Assembly: GCA_041743835.1 (NCBI GenBank) | Contig: JBGTLW010000083.1 | Location: 1-9,361, forward strand | From: JBGTLW01 sp041743835 | Lineage (GTDB): Bacteria > Planctomycetota > Phycisphaerae > Phycisphaerales > Phycisphaeraceae | DNA length: 9,361 nucleotides | Direction: 5' to 3' | In this document: in pieces, positions 5,651 to 9,361 of the stretch | Layout of the letters: every line of letters begins with the position of its first letter | Position numbering within the stretch: position 1 is the stretch's first letter | Position numbers and translations under genes: made by a program | Notes under the pieces: model-generated | Databases searched by the model: none | What the model was told of the DNA's origin: nothing | Seen by the model: only the letters and a program-made list of their open reading frames with translations

Positions 5651-6590
5651 CGGATGCTGTACCCCTCTGAGTAAATCGCCGGCCATCAGAGACCACACTG
5701 ACTTTGTAAGCCACCCATGCTTGCAATCCCCTGAGCACATCAGCACACCACGGTTGGGGGGTACGTTCAATCCAACGGGCGATCAGGGTCTGGTAATCGC
5801 GATGGCCCACGGCCACCTCTCCCCTGTTTACTCCCGCCGTGAAAGCATCCCATCTGCCACTTCGCACCATCTCCGCGATATGAAGATTGGGACCATCGAC
5901 ATAGACCAGTAGGAAGCCCGATTTGACGCTGCGTGTTTGAGCGTGGGCACGGGCCGTGGTCAGGTTTCGCATCCACTGGTAGGTTGGCCCGGTGAAGGGA
6001 CACGGCTGTAATATCTCATCGGTCCTAGTTCCGAAGATCGCCGGGATGTGTTCCCAGTGTCGGATACCTTTACCCGTTAGGGCACAGTGGGCCTCCACCC
6101 CATTAATGGGATTGACTTGCGGTTCGTAGTTGCCGTTGCACTGACGTTTACCCTTATTGGCGCCGCTTGGTCGAGGCACCGGCTGGCTGCATGACCCGCC
6201 ATTGGATTCGGTGAACTTGCACTCGACAAGCACCGTAGCTTTTGGACTCTGAAGCACCGCATCCACCTGAGTGGGCTGGTTGATTTCCTGTAGAGGATTC
6301 GCTGGGTCGGACCACTCCAGTTGCACCGACCACGGCCCGTCATCAGGTAGCCCCAATTGGTCAGCCATATCGCCAGCGATCACATCGCGGCTCTCCGCTG
6401 GCAGGCACCCCAACGTTCCGAACACATCAATCGCCAAGGCCTGGGAAGAGTGCGGCACGTGGGTGTCGCATTGCCGGTTGCCCCCACGATGCCATGGAAA
6501 GCAGGACCACGATGGGATCGCCCCCAAGGCTGCTGGAAAGAGATTGGTTCTGATGCGATCCCATTCGTGCTGGTCCATGCCGTAGAGCAT
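5619..6590 (-). CDS. PD-(D/E)XK restriction-endonuclease-like protein (PGN_0703-like), 323 aa
   Basis: Residues 47-60 (PHSSQALAIDVFGTL) and the core QVDAVLQS (D110) followed by VLVECKFTES (E123, K125) match the layout of putative restriction endonucleases of the PGN_0703 type: a 'sSQa...nfFgpL' helix, a D, then an E-x-K strand followed by TE. After the core comes GGSCSQP and several Cys (134, 151, 169, 197), which might bind metal. A late segment (FLLVYVDGPNLHIAEMV) is a beta-hairpin consistent with the end of the fold. ATG 6590 is used as start; ATG 6578 (MDQHEW) is an alternative, and neither has a strong ribosome binding site. It is the first gene of a two-gene overlapping unit, 13 bases after the operator-like site at 6604-6628. 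The nuclease fold is well supported; the family name is from memory and less certain. Confidence 0.85.
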   Translation of the reverse strand: MLYGMDQHEWDRIRTNLFPAALGAIPSWSCFPWHRGGNRQCDTHVPHSSQALAIDVFGTLGCLPAESRDVIAGDMADQLGLPDDGPWSVQLEWSDPANPLQEINQPTQVDAVLQSPKATVLVECKFTESNGGSCSQPVPRPSGANKGKRQCNGNYEPQVNPINGVEAHCALTGKGIRHWEHIPAIFGTRTDEILQPCPFTGPTYQWMRNLTTARAHAQTRSVKSGFLLVYVDGPNLHIAEMVRSGRWDAFTAGVNRGEVAVGHRDYQTLIARWIERTPQPWCADVLRGLQAWVAYKVSVVSDGRRFTQRGTASDATARQSLRH

Positions 6591-6603
6591 GAATGCACAC
6601 CAC

Positions 6604-6628
6604 TGACACCAAGGTGGTCACCCCCCCC
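6604..6628. promoter_or_regulatory. Second copy of the operator-like dyad (site 2)
   Basis: TGACACC (6604-6610), AA, then GGTGGTCA (6613-6620) form an inverted repeat with one extra base in the right arm, followed by eight C. Right-aligned to site 1 at 3753-3782, about 17 of 20 bases agree, in the same orientation relative to the minus-strand gene it precedes. It ends 13 bases upstream of the ATG at 6590, well placed to block transcription or initiation of the nuclease pair. Confidence 0.5.
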
Positions 6629-6632
6629 AACC

Positions 6633-6667
6633 ATTAAAACAGCCCGCCACCCAAGGGGATGACGGGC
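6633..6667 (-). terminator. Rho-independent terminator of the DUF932 gene
   Basis: On the minus strand GCCCGTCA (6667-6660) pairs with TGGCGGGC (6649-6642), eight pairs including one G-U, with a further CCC/GGG inside the loop. A TGTTTTAA tail follows. It starts 26 bases after the DUF932 stop and precedes the operator-like site of the nuclease pair, so it separates the two transcription units. Confidence 0.75.
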
Positions 6668-6692
6668 CGCATGGATGATTGCGTTCAGCCCC

Positions 6693-7625
6693 TCAGTTCA
6701 CCGTCACGCCGATCAACTTCTCCGCCTCGGCCCAAGCACGCTGCTTGAGTTGGCCTCCGGCACCCAGTGTGGCGTAGTACACCGGGTCCTTCACCCGCCG
6801 GCTCAGTTCACGGTGATCGACATCCTCGGTGATCGCGTTGACCGCGTGCCAGAGGCTACGTGTCCGCCGGCCGGTATTGCCGATGCCGTTCTCGAATAGG
6901 CCGGTCCAGCGTTCGTGCTTCGCTTTGACCGGGGCGTAACGCGCAACGTCATCCGGCAGAGGGGCCACCGCCTCGAAGTAGGACCGCAGCCCCTGGGTGT
7001 CCATCGGCGTCTTTGCCATGACCCGCATCTCCTCGGTCACCCGGTCGAACGCCCTTGTTGCACGGCCCAGCAGTTTTGCTGCATCCTTGGCCCGGTCCAA
7101 AGCGTTGACGTTGTGCCGGATAGCAAAGCCGTGACCCTTGCGCCTGGCGTGCGAGAGCTGATTGGTGCACCACAACCGCAGAGTCGAGCAGACGAAGCCC
7201 AGCGGCAGCGAGCCATCGAAGCTATTGGTGAACATCATCGATCGCACCACCGGATCGCCCGGCACGATCTCCACCGGCTCGGGCAGGTCGGCGAACGCGT
7301 AAGCGATGCGGCCATGGTCGATGGTCCCAGCCCGCGTAAATTTCGCCCCGGCCTGGCGAACGATGTAGTCAAAAGCCTGCAGCCCCGCGTCGTTGCGCAC
7401 GATCTGGTACCCCTTGGACACGAAACCGAGCACCCGGCGTTCCCCATCGGGATCAATGCGGATATTGGCCACCCGATCCCGGATGGGCAGCCGTGCCTCA
7501 TCGTCCGTCCGTAGCGGAACTGACTCGACGCGATAGTCGAGTTTCGCCGCATTGATCATGCGGTTGAGGTCGCCATCGTCCTCGATCCGGACGCCGCCGC
7601 GTTGCCAATTCACCGTTGCCGCCAT
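6693..7625 (-). CDS. DUF932 phage/plasmid-like protein, 310 aa
   Basis: Several blocks are characteristic of DUF932 (phage/plasmid-like protein of the TIGR03299 type): LGFVSKGYQIVRNDAGLQAF at 66-85, NSFDGSLPLGFVCSTLRLWC at 134-153 followed by TNQLSHA, RHNVNALDRAKDAAKLL at 170-186, and ENGIGNTGRRTRSLWHAVNA at 245-264 followed by ITEDVDH. Length is usual for the family. These proteins are widespread on plasmids, phages and genomic islands; the biochemical role is not established, though nucleic-acid-related functions are often supposed. The start ATG has a strong AAGGAGA seven bases upstream, but that sequence is inside a predicted hairpin. A terminator follows the gene, so it is probably monocistronic. 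It is divergent from the sacsin-like gene across 213 bases. Confidence 0.93.
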   Translation of the reverse strand: MAATVNWQRGGVRIEDDGDLNRMINAAKLDYRVESVPLRTDDEARLPIRDRVANIRIDPDGERRVLGFVSKGYQIVRNDAGLQAFDYIVRQAGAKFTRAGTIDHGRIAYAFADLPEPVEIVPGDPVVRSMMFTNSFDGSLPLGFVCSTLRLWCTNQLSHARRKGHGFAIRHNVNALDRAKDAAKLLGRATRAFDRVTEEMRVMAKTPMDTQGLRSYFEAVAPLPDDVARYAPVKAKHERWTGLFENGIGNTGRRTRSLWHAVNAITEDVDHRELSRRVKDPVYYATLGAGGQLKQRAWAEAEKLIGVTVN

Positions 7626-7633
7626 GAGGGTCT

Positions 7634-7673
7634 CCTTGGTTGAAGTTGCTTAACTCGGAGTACCCCACCAAGG
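7634..7673 (-). promoter_or_regulatory. Structured leader hiding the DUF932 ribosome binding site
   Basis: On the minus strand CCTTGGT (7673-7667) is perfectly complementary to ACCAAGG (7640-7634), and the latter contains the first half of the AAGGAGA ribosome binding site. Between the arms lie GGGGTACTCC and a small hairpin GAGTT-AAGC-AACTT (five pairs with one G-U). Folding would limit translation of DUF932. The inner block, but not the outer arms, recurs at 141-161. A translational switch is inferred; no ligand or protein partner is known. Confidence 0.45.
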
Positions 7674-7838
7674 CCCCCGTGTTCGCGGCAGGTGGAGTCA
7701 CTGTCCGCAAGTCCTAACGCTTCCCGGATGTGCAACTCGACATACAGTCGATTATGATCTTAGTTGTAGTATGAGAGTGGCCAATGCTTTTGTCGGTCGT
7801 GATCATCGTGCCATTCCAGAACGTCATGGGGGACTAGC
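7674..7838. promoter_or_regulatory. Divergent promoter region between DUF932 and the sacsin-like gene
   Basis: This region has no coding content. It holds a perfect short dyad, TCGAC (7737-7741), five bases, GTCGA (7747-7751), immediately followed on the plus strand by TATGAT (7753-7758), a fair -10 for the plus-strand gene but without a good -35. A GGGGGA lies a few bases before the GTG at 7839. The dyad is short enough to arise by chance, so the operator reading is tentative. Confidence 0.3.
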
Positions 7839-9359
7839 GTGCCTTCTCAAGCCAAGAACCTTAGCCGATTAGAGTTCGCTCAGAAATCAAAGCTCACGGT
7901 GCTGCTACATCAGTTAGTACGCAGCTACCCGAAGGGCGTCGGGATAATCCACGAGTTCATCCAGAACGCGGATGACGCGGAGGCATCGACGGTATCGATT
8001 GTTCTCGACGAACGCCAGCACGCCAGCAGCCGCCTGCCATCACCAGGAATGTACCGGCTCCAAGGCCCTGCCCTTGTGGTCAAGAATGATGCAACCTTCT
8101 CTGATGACGATTGGGAACGAATTCAGAGCACGGGACGCAGCGGCAAATTGCTCGACGCATCTAAGACCGGCCGTTTCGGGCTGGGGTTTAACTCCGTCTA
8201 CAACGTGACCGATTGGCCGTGCGTGCTCACGCGAAACCGCATCGGCATCTTTGACCCGCACGGCGAAACGGTCGACGGTGCCAGTCGCGATGAGCCGGGT
8301 GCTGCCTGGCAACTCACGCCAGAGCTATGGGAGCACTGTGGGGACTTGCTCGCCCCGTTTGAAGACTTCGGGCTGACTGCAGGAGCGGTTGAGATCGCGC
8401 ACACCGTGTTCCGGATGCCATTGCGAAGTGACCATGTCGCCGACAAGAGTGAGATCTGCGATCAGTCTTTTACTCGCCAGAATTTCGATTCGCTAGTAGG
8501 AAAGCTGGTCGGTGAGGCTGGCGAGCTTCTACTTTTTCTCAAACACTTGACAACGATTACCGTTGGCCTGATTACCAGCGATGGGCGAGCCACGGATTTA
8601 CTCAGGATCCGAACATCAAATATCGCAGAGGTCGCGGAGAAACGCGCCCACGTGCATGACCGACTGCGAGCCGACTACCGCGAAGTGCTTGCCACGCTTC
8701 GTGACAGCAAACCAGAGGAGCTTGTTAGTGCGTATGAGCACCAGGTCATCATTGAGCGTCCTGGCACCGAGTCGATTGGGCAGACGTGGACCGTAGTCCA
8801 GGCCTTGGTGGCCGGCGAAGATGACGAGCTTCTTGATGTATCCGAACAGATGTACGACTACAAAGAGAAAGCCGTGCCTTTAGTCGGAGCTGCGGCGCTA
8901 ATCAGCTCCTCTATAGATAAACGTATTGACAATGGGCGGTTGTTCTGCACCCTCCCGCTTTCGTCCGTCTCATCTTTTCTACCCTTTCATATCAACGGGT
9001 TCTTCGACCTGCAGCCAGATAGACAAGGCGTGTTTGCCGACGAGGGCGTGGAGGGCAAAGCCGCGGCGGTACGCGTTGAATGGAACCGAGCACTACTTCA
9101 ACATGGGTGTTCTGAAGTTGCGGCTAGGCTGCTGACCCGGATTGCGACTGGAATCGACCCACTCGAGGATCTGTACAAATACTGGCCTTCCGTGCCGGAT
9201 GATGAGAGGACGATGTTACAGAGTAACCGTTCACACCACTGCGGGCACGGGTTGGCCGGCTGTGTGGTGGGTGATGGCTTGGACGAGGTAATCGAACAGC
9301 GGTCGTCCCTGCTGGCGGCAGGTCTCGCGGATGCTCCAGAAGCGTTCGAGCCAGCGTGA
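7839..9359 (+). CDS. Sacsin-like (Hsp90/GHKL-type) ATPase domain protein, 506 aa as read
   Basis: Residues 36-47 (GIIHEFIQNADDA) give the N-box of GHKL ATPases with E39 and N43. LVVKNDATFSDDDWERI (79-95) is the sacsin version of the second ATP motif, and GRFGLGFNSVYNVTDWP (111-127) is the glycine-rich lid motif. Residues 367-390 (GRLFCTLPLSS...LPFHINGFFDL) match the conserved end of the sacsin ATPase region. The protein should bind and hydrolyse ATP in the cytoplasm in a chaperone-like or switch-like way. The start is GTG with GGGGGA just upstream; no better ATG exists. Bacterial sacsin-like proteins are usually far longer and carry extra C-terminal domains. Here the frame closes at TGA 9357-9359, after a His/Cys-rich stretch (about 466-475) that looks unlike the family, so truncation or frameshift is possible. 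Confidence 0.85.
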   Translation: MPSQAKNLSRLEFAQKSKLTVLLHQLVRSYPKGVGIIHEFIQNADDAEASTVSIVLDERQHASSRLPSPGMYRLQGPALVVKNDATFSDDDWERIQSTGRSGKLLDASKTGRFGLGFNSVYNVTDWPCVLTRNRIGIFDPHGETVDGASRDEPGAAWQLTPELWEHCGDLLAPFEDFGLTAGAVEIAHTVFRMPLRSDHVADKSEICDQSFTRQNFDSLVGKLVGEAGELLLFLKHLTTITVGLITSDGRATDLLRIRTSNIAEVAEKRAHVHDRLRADYREVLATLRDSKPEELVSAYEHQVIIERPGTESIGQTWTVVQALVAGEDDELLDVSEQMYDYKEKAVPLVGAAALISSSIDKRIDNGRLFCTLPLSSVSSFLPFHINGFFDLQPDRQGVFADEGVEGKAAAVRVEWNRALLQHGCSEVAARLLTRIATGIDPLEDLYKYWPSVPDDERTMLQSNRSHHCGHGLAGCVVGDGLDEVIEQRSSLLAAGLADAPEAFEPA

Positions 9360-9361
9360 GC

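Noticed and set aside
5111..5674. Plus-strand open frame of 187 codons opposite the zinc-motif nuclease
   Set aside because: It is antisense to a frame with a clear nuclease core and has no ribosome binding site or domain signature.
5651..5770. In-frame N-terminal extension of the zinc-motif nuclease up to 5770
   Set aside because: It would overlap the upstream nuclease by 150 bases and the starts there have no ribosome binding site, whereas ATG 5650 has AGAGGGG and the same spacing as the WYL gene.
6915..7514. Plus-strand open frame of about 200 codons opposite DUF932
   Set aside because: Antisense shadow of a well-supported DUF932 gene in GC-rich sequence.
1..9361. CRISPR arrays, tRNA or rRNA genes
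   Set aside because: No regularly spaced repeats, no tRNA cloverleaf with a GTTC-type arm in context, and no rRNA-like sequence seen on either strand.

Overview
The window looks like an accessory, island-type stretch of a bacterial chromosome or large plasmid. It has moderately high GC, the tail of an IS3-family insertion sequence at its left edge, several small unrecognised genes, a DUF932 'phage/plasmid-like' gene, three separate PD-(D/E)XK nuclease-like genes and a WYL-domain regulator. Nothing fixes the host. A GYF_2/zinc-ribbon membrane protein and an IS3 element would fit Planctomycetota, but also several other phyla, so the host call is a weak guess.

Layout, left to right. Positions 1-140 hold the C-terminus of an IS3 transposase and the right end of the element. 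Positions 141-678 are AT-richer and hold no convincing gene. From 3710 down to 679 all genes lie on the minus strand, in transcription order: WYL regulator (3710-2730), GYF_2/zinc-ribbon/two-TM membrane protein (2726-2007), a possible 25-residue peptide (1898-1821), a ribbon-helix-helix-like small protein (1834-1619), a second RHH-like acidic protein (1534-1121) and an unknown protein (1149-679). A 130-bp divergent promoter region separates the WYL gene from a plus-strand PD-(D/E)XK nuclease (3841-4671). That gene converges, with overlapping tails, on a minus-strand pair of overlapping PD-(D/E)XK genes (6590-5619 and 5650-4634). Upstream of the pair are a shared operator-like site, a terminator and the DUF932 gene (7625-6693), which has a structured leader. 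Divergent to it is a GTG-started gene with a sacsin/Hsp90-like ATPase domain (7839-9359), whose frame closes two bases before the window ends.

How the parts may work together (inference). An unusual dyad, roughly TGTCACT-AA-AGTGGTCA followed by a C-run, lies in the WYL/nuclease divergent promoter and recurs just upstream of the nuclease pair. This suggests that the WYL protein represses itself and all three nucleases as one regulon. WYL-controlled nuclease clusters beside IS and plasmid-type genes are typical of anti-phage defence islands, and I do not recognise this gene combination as a named system. A second noteworthy signal is the DUF932 leader: its Shine-Dalgarno sequence lies inside a predicted hairpin, and the hairpin core recurs at the junction with the IS3 element 7.5 kb away, suggesting that the IS interrupted a second copy of this leader.
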